Source of the DNA: JABMMZ01 sp964438995
GTDB taxonomy: Bacteria; Bacteroidota; Bacteroidia; NS11-12g; UBA955
Length of the DNA: 64,000 nucleotides
Reading direction: 5' to 3'
Assembly: GCA_964438995.1 (NCBI GenBank)
Contig: CAYTMQ010000002.1
Location: 124,001 to 188,000 of the forward strand
A program made the translations under genes and the position numbers. This document shows positions 1-8,023 of this stretch, piece after piece (position 1 is the stretch's first letter; each line of letters opens with the position of its first letter). The notes beneath the pieces are model-generated. The model was not told where the DNA came from, made no database searches, and worked only from the letters and a program-made list of their open reading frames with translations.

Positions 1-2094
1 AATGGTCTGAATTAAATTGTGGCGTTTTACAGGTTTGTCTATGTACATGGTATCCAAGAATGGCACATCAAATCCGGTGAGCCACATATCCACCACAATA
101 GCTATTTTGAAATTGGATTTTGCATTTTTAAACTGTCTGTCTAGTTCTTTCTTATCTTCAGCGTTGCCAAGCATGTCATACATTTCCTTTGGATCGTCTT
201 TACTTCTGGTCATTACCATTTTGATACGCTCCATCGGTTTGATTTCTTTCTGCTCTTTTTCGCTGAGCTCTGAACCTTCTTCTGCCGCTTTTATCTCTGC
301 CCATTGAGGTCTTAATTCTATAACATTTTTATAAAACTCATAGGCTATCTCACGACTGCTACATACGAACATTGCTTTACCTTTGATGGTTGCTCCTTCC
401 TCAATGCGTTTTTCGTAATGATAAACAAAATCATTGGCCAAATCCTTTAACCTGCCAGGGTCTCCTATAATGGCATTCATTTGAGCCATTGCCTTTTTAC
501 TCTCTTCTATCTGATGTTCGTTGCTGCCTTCTTCTGCACAACGGTTGTAGTATTCTTCTATTTCTTGAAGTTTGCTGTTGTTCAGCAATACCTTTGCAGC
601 TCTGCCTTCATACACAATGCGCACTGTGATTTCATCGTTCACAGACTCTGTCATTGTGTAGGCGTCTACTATGTTGCCGAATACATCTAAAGTAGCATCA
701 ATCGGAGTACCAGTAAAACCAACAAATGTGGCTTCAGGTAATGAATCGTGTAAGTACTTAGCAAAACCAAATGTTTTAGTAACGCCTTTTTCTGTAACCC
801 GTATTTTTTGATCTAGGTTTACTTGACTGCGGTGCGCTTCGTCTGATATACAAATGACATTGCTGCGCTTGGTCAACAATTTAGTATCTTCGGTAAACTT
901 ATGAATTGTGCTTAAAAATACGCCTCCACTTTGACGACCTTGTAGCAGTTCTCTTAAATGAGCTCTACTTTCTACGCTGATGATTGAATTATCGCCAATA
1001 AAATTTTTCGCATTGGTGAACTGATCGGATAATTGGTCGTCTAGGTCGGTTCTATCTGTAATAAGAATAATAGTAGGACTCTCAAAATGTTCACTTCTCA
1101 TTAAGAGGCGTGTCAGGTAAAGCATTGTAAAACTTTTACCACAACCTGTAGCACCAAAGTAAGTACCGCCTTTACCATCACCTTTTGGTTTCTGAGCCTT
1201 TTTAATGTTGTTGTAAAGTGCATTTGCCGCATAATATTGAGGGTAGCGACACACAATTTTCTCGTCTTTTTTGCTGCTGTCAGGAATATAGATAAAGTTG
1301 CGGATGATATCGCGCAAACGGTCTTTATTAAACATACCCTGAATCAGCGTGTACATACTGTCTATCCCATCCACTTCTTTGGCTAAACCAGCTACTCTGC
1401 GCCAGGCATAATAGAATTCGTAAGGAGCGAAGATAGAACCCGATTTATTATTGACACCATCACTGATCACACAAAAGGCATTGTACGTAAACAGTTGCGG
1501 AATATCCCTTCGGTATCGAACTGTTAATTGTGTAAAGGCATCAAATATGGTAGCTTCTTCGCGAATGGCGCTTTTAAATTCGAATATGACCAAAGGTAAA
1601 CCATTGATGTATACAATACCATCAGGAATGCGTTTCTCTGAACCTTGAATTTCAAGTTGGGTAACAAATTTGTAGATATTATTGTCTTTATAGGATCTGC
1701 CATCATCCTCAAAGTTCATTTTTTCAAGCTTCTCATACTCCGGTTGTCTTTGTTTGTCCAGACCTAAAAAATCAAGCAATTGAATGTAAATGTCTTTATT
1801 GTTTCTGTTTTCGCGTTTTAAAATAAATCCATCCGAAAGCCAATTCATGAATTTCTTATTGCTTTCATAAAGGTCAGAAGAGGAGAGGGATTTAATTTGA
1901 AGAATGATTGATTTTGCCTCATTTTCAGTAATGCCATCTGCTGCATAATGTTTTAGCAGAAAGCTATGCAAATCTGCCTCAATAAGCACATCTTCTATGT
2001 TCCGAACAAAAGTCTCTCCTACATAATGGGAAAAACCTTCTCGCCCCAATAATTCAGTAAATGCTGCTTCTAATTTTTGTTCGGTGAATTTCAA
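1..2094 (-). CDS. hsdR: Type I restriction enzyme, R subunit (partial, 3' end outside window)
   Basis: This is the motor and nuclease subunit of a type I restriction enzyme: it translocates DNA using ATP and cuts it away from the recognition site. About 698 residues are visible; the family usually has around 1000, so the C-terminus lies beyond the left edge. In order I read an N-terminal PD-(D/E)xK nuclease core (PDG near residue 160, FEFKSA near 170), Walker A GATGCGKS near residue 315, a DEAH box (ISDEAHRSQ) near 417, and the helicase segment GFTGTPID. The start is probably TTG at 2094, since no ATG lies upstream before a stop. It is the last gene of the hsdM-hsdS operon but is separated from hsdS by four TIR/SLOG genes. 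The function is firm; the start is moderately sure. Confidence 0.93.
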   Translation of the reverse strand, partial: MKFTEQKLEAAFTELLGREGFSHYVGETFVRNIEDVLIEADLHSFLLKHYAADGITENEAKSIILQIKSLSSSDLYESNKKFMNWLSDGFILKRENRNNKDIYIQLLDFLGLDKQRQPEYEKLEKMNFEDDGRSYKDNNIYKFVTQLEIQGSEKRIPDGIVYINGLPLVIFEFKSAIREEATIFDAFTQLTVRYRRDIPQLFTYNAFCVISDGVNNKSGSIFAPYEFYYAWRRVAGLAKEVDGIDSMYTLIQGMFNKDRLRDIIRNFIYIPDSSKKDEKIVCRYPQYYAANALYNNIKKAQKPKGDGKGGTYFGATGCGKSFTMLYLTRLLMRSEHFESPTIILITDRTDLDDQLSDQFTNAKNFIGDNSIISVESRAHLRELLQGRQSGGVFLSTIHKFTEDTKLLTKRSNVICISDEAHRSQVNLDQKIRVTEKGVTKTFGFAKYLHDSLPEATFVGFTGTPIDATLDVFGNIVDAYTMTESVNDEITVRIVYEGRAAKVLLNNSKLQEIEEYYNRCAEEGSNEHQIEESKKAMAQMNAIIGDPGRLKDLANDFVYHYEKRIEEGATIKGKAMFVCSSREIAYEFYKNVIELRPQWAEIKAAEEGSELSEKEQKEIKPMERIKMVMTRSKDDPKEMYDMLGNAEDKKELDRQFKNAKSNFKIAIVVDMWLTGFDVPFLDTMYIDKPVKRHNLIQTI

Positions 2095-2109
2095 AATCCT
2101 AACTTTAAT

Positions 2110-2718
2110 TTATCTTTCTTTTTGTAACTTGTATTCTTGAGATTTTTCACTTTTTTCAAAAGCATTTTCAATGTAATAATTTGGAGTAAGTAAAAAAGAA
2201 TCCTCATCAATTAAATTTATGTATGAGCCATTCATATAATCAAATGTATCACAATCATCACAGTGTTTTAATGGAGGTAAAGAATTAAACAGATTATTGT
2301 AAATAATTGGATAAAGCAATTCGTTTTTATATTTGATTACAGGATTGCCATGATAATTAAGTAAATGTATTTTTAACCAATCTGTTGAGCCATTAACTTT
2401 TAATATTACCCCTAAAACTCCATTTGTTTTTGAAGTTCTGTCTTTTCTAGTATACTCACTTAGACAATATTCAATCTCCCAATCTATCCATTTGCTTTCT
2501 TTCATATTTGGAGATATTATTACAATTGTAACAGAAGTATTAAACATCATATCCTTTAAGTTTTTTTTTATATTTTCTGTTGAAGTATCAGATAAATCAG
2601 GTGATTCAGATGTTTCTCCTTGATAAAATGTAGCATTTTCTCCAAGAGATTTAATAATTTTATCTCTAAGTATTTGCCCTTCACTATATTTGTATGAAAT
2701 AAATGTTTTTCTAGCCAT
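2110..2718 (-). CDS. ThsB-like TIR domain protein (second of a tandem pair)
   Basis: A 202-residue protein of the ThsB-like TIR family (the MTH538/DUF1863 type). The start carries the TIR strand-A motif TFISYKYSE (residues 5-13). Residues 63-69 (VTIVIIS) form the central strand, and SKWIDWEIEYCL (75-86) holds the conserved W..WE, with Glu81 the candidate catalytic glutamate. In Thoeris, ThsB proteins sense phage and make a cyclic ADP-ribose isomer from NAD+; that is known for the family and only inferred here. The C-terminal 90 residues match no domain I recognise. It lies 4 bases after its paralogue and 15 bases before hsdR, so it is surely co-transcribed with the restriction operon. It could act as a sensor/cyclase or as a direct NADase. 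Confidence 0.8.
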   Translation of the reverse strand: MARKTFISYKYSEGQILRDKIIKSLGENATFYQGETSESPDLSDTSTENIKKNLKDMMFNTSVTIVIISPNMKESKWIDWEIEYCLSEYTRKDRTSKTNGVLGVILKVNGSTDWLKIHLLNYHGNPVIKYKNELLYPIIYNNLFNSLPPLKHCDDCDTFDYMNGSYINLIDEDSFLLTPNYYIENAFEKSEKSQEYKLQKER

Positions 2719-2722
2719 TGTT

Positions 2723-3424
2723 TTATGTTTTAATATTTTTCCTTAATTCAAATTCTTCTTTTCTATCTCGTAACTCGATTGCTTTATCAATATATTTAGA
2801 AGGATTCACTATAAAATCTTCCCATTTAACTGAATTAATGTAGGAGTAATCTCCGCTGTAAATCCATTTACCGTTACAAACACTACGAGTTGGATTCTTC
2901 ACATTGAACATGTTTTCTCTTAATATTTCAAATAGAATTCCTGTGTTTAACATCCTACAGTTACATTCTGAGTCATTGGTTATGTAATATGAATATGAGC
3001 CTAATTCATCGGGCAATACAACTGCTAATACTCCATTCGTTTTACTCTTCTGATTTTGTCTAGTTTGCTCCTTGAGTGAATAAGATATTTCCCAAGGAAT
3101 CCATTGGTCTTTTTCTGCCTTGTCGGTTTCTTTCATTCCTTTAGAAATTAAAACGATCGTTACGCTGCTGTAAAAGATTTTGTCACCAAGCTTCGAACCA
3201 ATAGTCGAATCAGCTAATGACTCCATACTTTCATTGTCATCTTCTCCTTTATATATGTGGTCTTCCTTCTCTAGTTTATCAGCTATAATATCGACATAAT
3301 GTCTAGCTGTAGTTTTAACCTTTTTTCTTACCCTGGTGTTAAGAAAAATAGAATCTTCGAAAATGTTTAAATCTTTTACTTTAGAATCGGAATATTTGTA
3401 TGAAACAAACACATTTCTAGCCAT
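2723..3424 (-). CDS. ThsB-like TIR domain protein (first of a tandem pair)
   Basis: A 233-residue paralogue of the next gene downstream, with the same opening (MARNVFVSYKYSDS) and the same core: VTIVLIS at residues 88-94 and QWIPWEISYSL at 107-117, with Glu112 as the candidate catalytic residue. It differs by about 30 extra residues between strand A and the next helix, rich in Arg and Lys (around 30-42), and by a longer loop before QW. Both proteins share the motif KSKTNGVL after the catalytic helix, so they arose by duplication and diverged strongly. The spacing to neighbours is 4 bases on each side. Two different ThsB-like sensors beside one effector would fit recognition of different phage signals, as in Thoeris loci with several thsB genes; that is inference. 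Confidence 0.8.
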   Translation of the reverse strand: MARNVFVSYKYSDSKVKDLNIFEDSIFLNTRVRKKVKTTARHYVDIIADKLEKEDHIYKGEDDNESMESLADSTIGSKLGDKIFYSSVTIVLISKGMKETDKAEKDQWIPWEISYSLKEQTRQNQKSKTNGVLAVVLPDELGSYSYYITNDSECNCRMLNTGILFEILRENMFNVKNPTRSVCNGKWIYSGDYSYINSVKWEDFIVNPSKYIDKAIELRDRKEEFELRKNIKT

Positions 3425-3428
3425 AATT

Positions 3429-4052
3429 TTAAATTTTATCTATTAATAATTCTTGAAAGAGAGACATATACGCATAGTCATTTTCTAGTCGTTTGTTTTT
3501 CTGGCTAGAGGATAAATAATTATTGTAAACAATTTGAGATGCCCCACCTGTGCTTGAAATCGGCAATACAATTGCATTTGTATGTCTTTTTATAAACATT
3601 TCAAATTCACCCTTTATGTCTTCTCTTGGGTCTCCTTCAATTCCTTCCATTCCACCTATAAAAACAGCTGCTGAAAATTGAGATTCAGACAACATTCTAT
3701 CTCTCATATGAAAAAGAGATTTTTCTTTGTCATTTTCAATTATGTCAGTTAATATTACATTATCAAACTTGTTGTTGTCCTCAGGAAAAAACTTTTCAAA
3801 AAACTTGGACTGATACAATAAAACGTGGTCTTGTACTTTCAATCCAAGTCTTTCAACTACATAATATATTATAGGAGTAATAGATGGATGTCCTCCCCAA
3901 ATTAATCTGTGCTTTGGAAGTACAACTGTTGCTAACGCAATCACAGAATCACGAATTGCAATAATATCAGCAGAGTCAAAATATTTTGGGTCTCTTTCCT
4001 TTAATGGAATACTTGCTGACAAAAAAATATTTTTTAGTTGTTCTTCAGCCAT
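3429..4052 (-). CDS. SLOG-fold protein, predicted nucleotide/ADP-ribose-ligand sensor
   Basis: A 207-residue protein that looks like a stand-alone SLOG (Smf/DprA-LOG) Rossmann-like domain. The evidence is the opening strand IFLSASIP (9-16), the glycine turn LIWGGHPS (50-57), FIGGMEGIEGD (131-141) followed by EF (149-150), and ISSTGGAS (165-172). These resemble the GG and GGxxG..xE ligand-binding loops of the SLOG superfamily. In type I Thoeris the SLOG domain is the C-terminal part of ThsA and binds the signal made by ThsB. Here no SIR2 domain is attached or nearby. The gene overlaps the upstream TIR gene by 19 bases, which suggests tight translational coupling and possibly a complex. Its ligand is unknown; the SLOG assignment is from motif reading. 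Confidence 0.72.
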   Translation of the reverse strand: MAEEQLKNIFLSASIPLKERDPKYFDSADIIAIRDSVIALATVVLPKHRLIWGGHPSITPIIYYVVERLGLKVQDHVLLYQSKFFEKFFPEDNNKFDNVILTDIIENDKEKSLFHMRDRMLSESQFSAAVFIGGMEGIEGDPREDIKGEFEMFIKRHTNAIVLPISSTGGASQIVYNNYLSSSQKNKRLENDYAYMSLFQELLIDKI

Positions 4053-5200
4053 ACTTCAAATTCTTGTTTTTTGATAGTTTCCACGTCAAGCCATTCATTC
4101 AAATAATCCAGGTGTTTTAACCATTTCTCTCGTATTCGAACATCATCATAAATCAAATAAATTTCATCAACATCATATTCATTGATTTCCTTCTTTAATT
4201 CTGACGATTGGTTGTAATCTATTGATTGTGGTATTCCTACGGAAGGAATAAATATTCTTCTTTTATCTTTCGCGATATCTTCGGTAATGAATCTTTGTGG
4301 TTGAACAGTCATTTTTTTACCGTATTTATTTGCAATGTTTAAAAAGTTTGTGATTAAACTATCTTGCCTTGCAGCCAAGTTTCTTGCTCTCAGTGATTCA
4401 GTTTGTTGAACAATTTCCAATACTTTTTCTTGAGTAAGTTTTGAAAGGTCTTTATCTGAGAATTTACTATCAATAAAATCTTCATCTTTCAAATTGATGG
4501 GAATACAAACCTCTGCCATTTTTTCTAATTTATGGTTAGGCCAAACCATTTGAAGAACTCCTATTTGTTTAACACTGGCTTCTGCAATTTCTTCTTTACA
4601 CCATTTGCGTTCTAAAAAGCCTTGTGTGTTCAATAGGACAATCACATCGCAATCGGTCATTCGATGCCACAATTCTTCTTGAAAAGGCTCACCTTGCTTA
4701 ATGGAGTGTGTATCAAGAAAGACATCAAAATTATTTCTTTCAAGTGCTTCATATAATTGAATTGCCACAGAAGTGGATTCGTCTCTCCGATAACTAATAA
4801 AAACTTTCCTTGTATTCCTTAAGCGACCAAAAGACTCTAAAGCAAGGTTTACAATTTTATCGGTTTGTTTTGCATCATACTTTAACCCGTTTTGGTTTTC
4901 GAGTATTTTTGGAATTTCAGCAGAGAATGAGTTGTAAAATATGGGAAGAACTATATTGCCTTCTTCAAGCAATTTTTTAACCTTGTCTATGTCTAGAAAA
5001 CCACCTGATTGACTGCCAAGGTAAATTGTATATGTTGGTTGGTTACCTTTATATTCTGTTTCAAAATCTCTGCTATAAACTATCTGATAGAATTCTTTTT
5101 GAAGTCTAAGTTCTTCAAGCCTTTTATAGAATAGGTCTATAATCTCATTTTCAGTTCCATTGTAACTGCCCAATAATATTAGTTGATATTTAAATTCCAT
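4034..5200 (-). CDS. TIR domain protein, predicted NAD+-consuming effector
   Basis: A 388-residue protein with a central TIR domain at about residues 130-265. RKVFISYRRDES (131-142) is strand A, FDVFLDTHSIKQGEPF (158-173) is box 2, and DVIVLLNTQGF (185-195) is strand D. KWCKEEI (199-205) gives the WCxxE signature, with Glu204 as likely catalytic base of an NADase. The first 125 residues (LILLGSYNGTENEI onward, IYLGSQSGG at 59-67, IVLPIFYN at 83-90) form another alpha/beta domain that I cannot name. The last 70 residues are also unassigned. The gene starts 10 bases after hsdS and its end overlaps the SLOG gene. It is the best candidate for the killing effector, switched on through the SLOG partner; that role is inferred. 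Confidence 0.8.
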   Translation of the reverse strand: MEFKYQLILLGSYNGTENEIIDLFYKRLEELRLQKEFYQIVYSRDFETEYKGNQPTYTIYLGSQSGGFLDIDKVKKLLEEGNIVLPIFYNSFSAEIPKILENQNGLKYDAKQTDKIVNLALESFGRLRNTRKVFISYRRDESTSVAIQLYEALERNNFDVFLDTHSIKQGEPFQEELWHRMTDCDVIVLLNTQGFLERKWCKEEIAEASVKQIGVLQMVWPNHKLEKMAEVCIPINLKDEDFIDSKFSDKDLSKLTQEKVLEIVQQTESLRARNLAARQDSLITNFLNIANKYGKKMTVQPQRFITEDIAKDKRRIFIPSVGIPQSIDYNQSSELKKEINEYDVDEIYLIYDDVRIREKWLKHLDYLNEWLDVETIKKQEFEVWLKNN

Positions 5201-5210
5201 TCTTTAAATA

Positions 5211-6356
5211 TTATACTGTTTCTAATTTCATACTCTCCACAACACCCTTCATCAAAACAGGGCAAAGCGGTTTAATGGTGTTTTTCAATTGTTCATTGAT
5301 TCGTTTACGAGTTTCCAAAGTGTGATAAATTGTTACAATGGCTTCCTGAACCTTTATGTCGGGAATTGGGATTTCAATTTCACAGAGTCTATCCCATTCC
5401 AAGCTACCTCTTACGCTTGAATCACAGTACGTCCAAGCCCTTCTATCAAATTCAGGTCGTAAAAATTCAAGCATCAGAAACTCAGGCAATAATTTACCGC
5501 TATCTATAATTTCAAAAGTCGTATATGCAGGGGAAACAATCGCTGCTTCATCGTTTTGATAAAGTGCAACGGGTAAGATTTCATCTCTATTGACATGCAT
5601 AAGATTTGTTGCGAATTGTCCTTTTTCAATCAATTTATATTTAGATAAATCAAGACTTGAAGAATTTGCAACAGATGGCATGAAATTCTTGTAAATATTT
5701 ACGCCAATGAGATTGGTGGTAATCAAGTCCTTGTTTTTATTATTTACAATTCGAACATAATTTCCTATTGGTTCTTTGTTTTTAAAATTCTTAAGGGATT
5801 CTATAAATCTGGTACACACCAATTGTAAATCTTCCAAACTCTTCTCATACACTTTTTGATTGCTCATTAGGCCATTGTAAATCGCAACAAATTTCCTTTG
5901 TTCGTCAATATTGGGTATGGGGATTTCAATTTCACAAAATCGCTCCCATTCTAGGCCGCCTCGAACACTAGAATCACAATAAGTCCAGGCTCTTCTGTCA
6001 AATTCTGGCCTTAAAAATTCTATCATTAGAAACTCAGGCAACAATACGTTTTCGTCAATTACTTCAAAAGTTATATATGCCGGAGATACAATAGCTGGCT
6101 CATTATTTTGATATAATGCAACTGGTAATACCTCATCTCTATTTACGTGCATGATGTTTGTCGCAAATTGCCTTTTACTTATAATTTTATATTTCGATAA
6201 ATCCACCCCAGAAACATTTGCAACAGAAGGCATGAAATTTTTATATATATTAACGCCTAATAAATTGGTTATTGTACAATCCGTATTACGAATACTAACT
6301 AACTTAATATAATCACCGATACGCTTATAACTCATATCCCAATGTCTTAAATGCAT
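5211..6356 (-). CDS. hsdS: Type I restriction-modification specificity subunit with duplicated TRDs
   Basis: The specificity subunit sets the bipartite DNA target for both methylation and cutting. The 381 residues hold two target recognition domains (about 12-150 and 198-330), each closed by a conserved helical region (EQRKFVAIYN and QEAIVTIYH). The start ATG lies inside the hsdM end, a 32-base overlap typical of hsdMS. The oddity is that the two domains are nearly the same: over the 115 residues from GVNIYKNFMP to EIEIPIP I count 96 identities. The DNA of the two copies differs at many synonymous positions, so this is not a recent duplication or assembly artefact. Because the two domains sit in pseudo-twofold symmetry, identical domains should read a palindromic split site. 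Confidence 0.93.
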   Translation of the reverse strand: MHLRHWDMSYKRIGDYIKLVSIRNTDCTITNLLGVNIYKNFMPSVANVSGVDLSKYKIISKRQFATNIMHVNRDEVLPVALYQNNEPAIVSPAYITFEVIDENVLLPEFLMIEFLRPEFDRRAWTYCDSSVRGGLEWERFCEIEIPIPNIDEQRKFVAIYNGLMSNQKVYEKSLEDLQLVCTRFIESLKNFKNKEPIGNYVRIVNNKNKDLITTNLIGVNIYKNFMPSVANSSSLDLSKYKLIEKGQFATNLMHVNRDEILPVALYQNDEAAIVSPAYTTFEIIDSGKLLPEFLMLEFLRPEFDRRAWTYCDSSVRGSLEWDRLCEIEIPIPDIKVQEAIVTIYHTLETRKRINEQLKNTIKPLCPVLMKGVVESMKLETV

Positions 6357-7893
6357 TTATTAATTGTTCCTGAGACTCCTTTTCTTCTTTCAACAAGGTT
6401 ATGAAATCTTTTTGAATACGTAACATTTCTGTTTCAAAATCTATCCCGCTGTCTCGATCAATAAATTCAATATACTTGCTTGGAACCAAAGAAAAGTCAT
6501 TTTTTTCAATTTCCTCAAAATTGGCAGAGTAACAAAATTCCGGTACATTCCTATATGTTGTTTTGTAGTCGGTTTGTTGCCAATTATGGTAATTTTCTGC
6601 TACTTTGGCAATGTCTTCTTCGCTCAATTCTATAAATTGTTTTTCAAATTCCTGCCCCCAACGTCTTAAATCAACAAATAGAATTTCATTTTCACGTTCC
6701 CGGTAGTTTTTTGTTTTTCCATTTACCTCAACAGAGTGCGCTTTTTTATTTTTATTCAAAATCCATAAAGTAACACTGATGTCTGTTGTGTAGAATGTGT
6801 CTCTAGGAATAATAATAATTGCTTCTACAAGCTTGTTTTCAATCAGCTTTCGTCTGATTTTATATTCTTCCCCTCCACCACTTAACGCACCATTAGCCAG
6901 AATAAATCCTGCTATACCGTTATCCGATAGTTTTGAAACGATATTGAGTATCCATGCATAATTGGCATTGCTTTTAGGTGGCACGTCATATCCTCTCCAT
7001 CTTGGGTCGTCGGTCAATTCGTTTTCACCTCTCCAATCTTTTAAATTGAAAGGAGGGTTAGCCATAATATAATCAGCCTTTAAGTCTTTATGCTGATCCT
7101 GTGAAAATGTATCAGCATCTTTATCTCCAAGGTTGGCAGAAATACCTCTGATGGCCAAATTCATTTTAGCCAGTTTGTATGTAGTTTTTGTGTATTCTTG
7201 ACCGTATATAGAAACCTCTTTTTTATTGCCATTGTGGGCTTCAATAAACTTTATTGATTGCACAAACATTCCGCCTGAACCACAGGCAGGGTCGTAGATA
7301 ATGCCTTTGTATGGTTCAATTAATTCCGCAATTAGATTAACAATAGTTTTTGGCGTATAAAATTCCCCTTTACCTTTTCCTTCAGCAATAGCGAATTTTT
7401 TAAGAAAATACTCGTATACTCTACCGACTAAATCTTGTTGTTTATCCTTAAGAGTATTGATGTTGTTAATTTCATCTATTAAAGAAGCAAGTTTTGTTTT
7501 GTCGAGACCAAGTCTGGAAAAGTAATTATCTGGTAAAGCCCCTTTTAAAGATTTGTTATCTTTCTCTATTGTGTGCAATGCAGTGTCTATGATAAGTGAA
7601 ATATCATTCTGTTTAGCCTTTCCTACAATATAACCCCATCTTGATATTTCTTCAAGAAAGAATACATTGTCTTTGTTATAGAATTCAGGTATTTCAAGGA
7701 ATTTTTCTTTGCCTTCAGAAACTAATTTACTTCGTTGTTCTTCAAATTTATCACTTGCAAATTTTAAGAAAATCAAGCTTAGAACGACGTGTTTATACTC
7801 TGCCGGTTCAACACTGCCTCTCAATTTGTTTGCAGACTCCCATAAGGATACTTCAATTGCTTTCTCTTTTAGATCTTTTTTTGTTTTCGCCAT
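6325..7893 (-). CDS. hsdM: Type I restriction-modification DNA methyltransferase subunit
   Basis: The modification subunit methylates adenine within the site chosen by HsdS. The 522 residues match the family length. An N-terminal helical HsdM domain (about 10-150) is followed by the methyltransferase domain. FYTP is at 178-181, the AdoMet-binding motif DPACGSGGMF at 201-210, and the catalytic NPPF at 279-282. It is first in an operon that continues with hsdS, four TIR/SLOG genes and hsdR. The upstream 130 bases are AT-rich and I could not assign a clear TAnnTTTG promoter. Beyond it lies a DUF262/DUF1524 gene reading the same way. Confidence 0.96.
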   Translation of the reverse strand: MAKTKKDLKEKAIEVSLWESANKLRGSVEPAEYKHVVLSLIFLKFASDKFEEQRSKLVSEGKEKFLEIPEFYNKDNVFFLEEISRWGYIVGKAKQNDISLIIDTALHTIEKDNKSLKGALPDNYFSRLGLDKTKLASLIDEINNINTLKDKQQDLVGRVYEYFLKKFAIAEGKGKGEFYTPKTIVNLIAELIEPYKGIIYDPACGSGGMFVQSIKFIEAHNGNKKEVSIYGQEYTKTTYKLAKMNLAIRGISANLGDKDADTFSQDQHKDLKADYIMANPPFNLKDWRGENELTDDPRWRGYDVPPKSNANYAWILNIVSKLSDNGIAGFILANGALSGGGEEYKIRRKLIENKLVEAIIIIPRDTFYTTDISVTLWILNKNKKAHSVEVNGKTKNYRERENEILFVDLRRWGQEFEKQFIELSEEDIAKVAENYHNWQQTDYKTTYRNVPEFCYSANFEEIEKNDFSLVPSKYIEFIDRDSGIDFETEMLRIQKDFITLLKEEKESQEQLINAFKTLGYEL

Positions 7894-8023
7894 TAATGAA
7901 CAGGAATATATACTGGATAGATAAATGTTTTATATTTTGTTAAGTATTTAAGTTTTTGTTATGCAATTATGGGGAAAAATGGGGAGAAATGAAAGGGATA
8001 AAAGTTTGAAATTAATAACAAAA

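Noticed and set aside
3429..5200. A CBASS system (TIR-SAVED type)
   Set aside because: No CD-NTase gene and no SAVED domain are seen, and the small partner looks like SLOG rather than SAVED.
2110..5200. Canonical type I Thoeris
   Set aside because: No SIR2 domain is present, and the SLOG is a separate protein beside a TIR effector, so the canonical SIR2-SLOG ThsA is absent. I cannot assign the locus to another Thoeris subtype without a search.
5211..6356. Phase-variable hsdS with inverted recognition-domain cassettes
   Set aside because: The two recognition domains are in direct orientation within one gene. No silent hsdS fragment and no recombinase are nearby.
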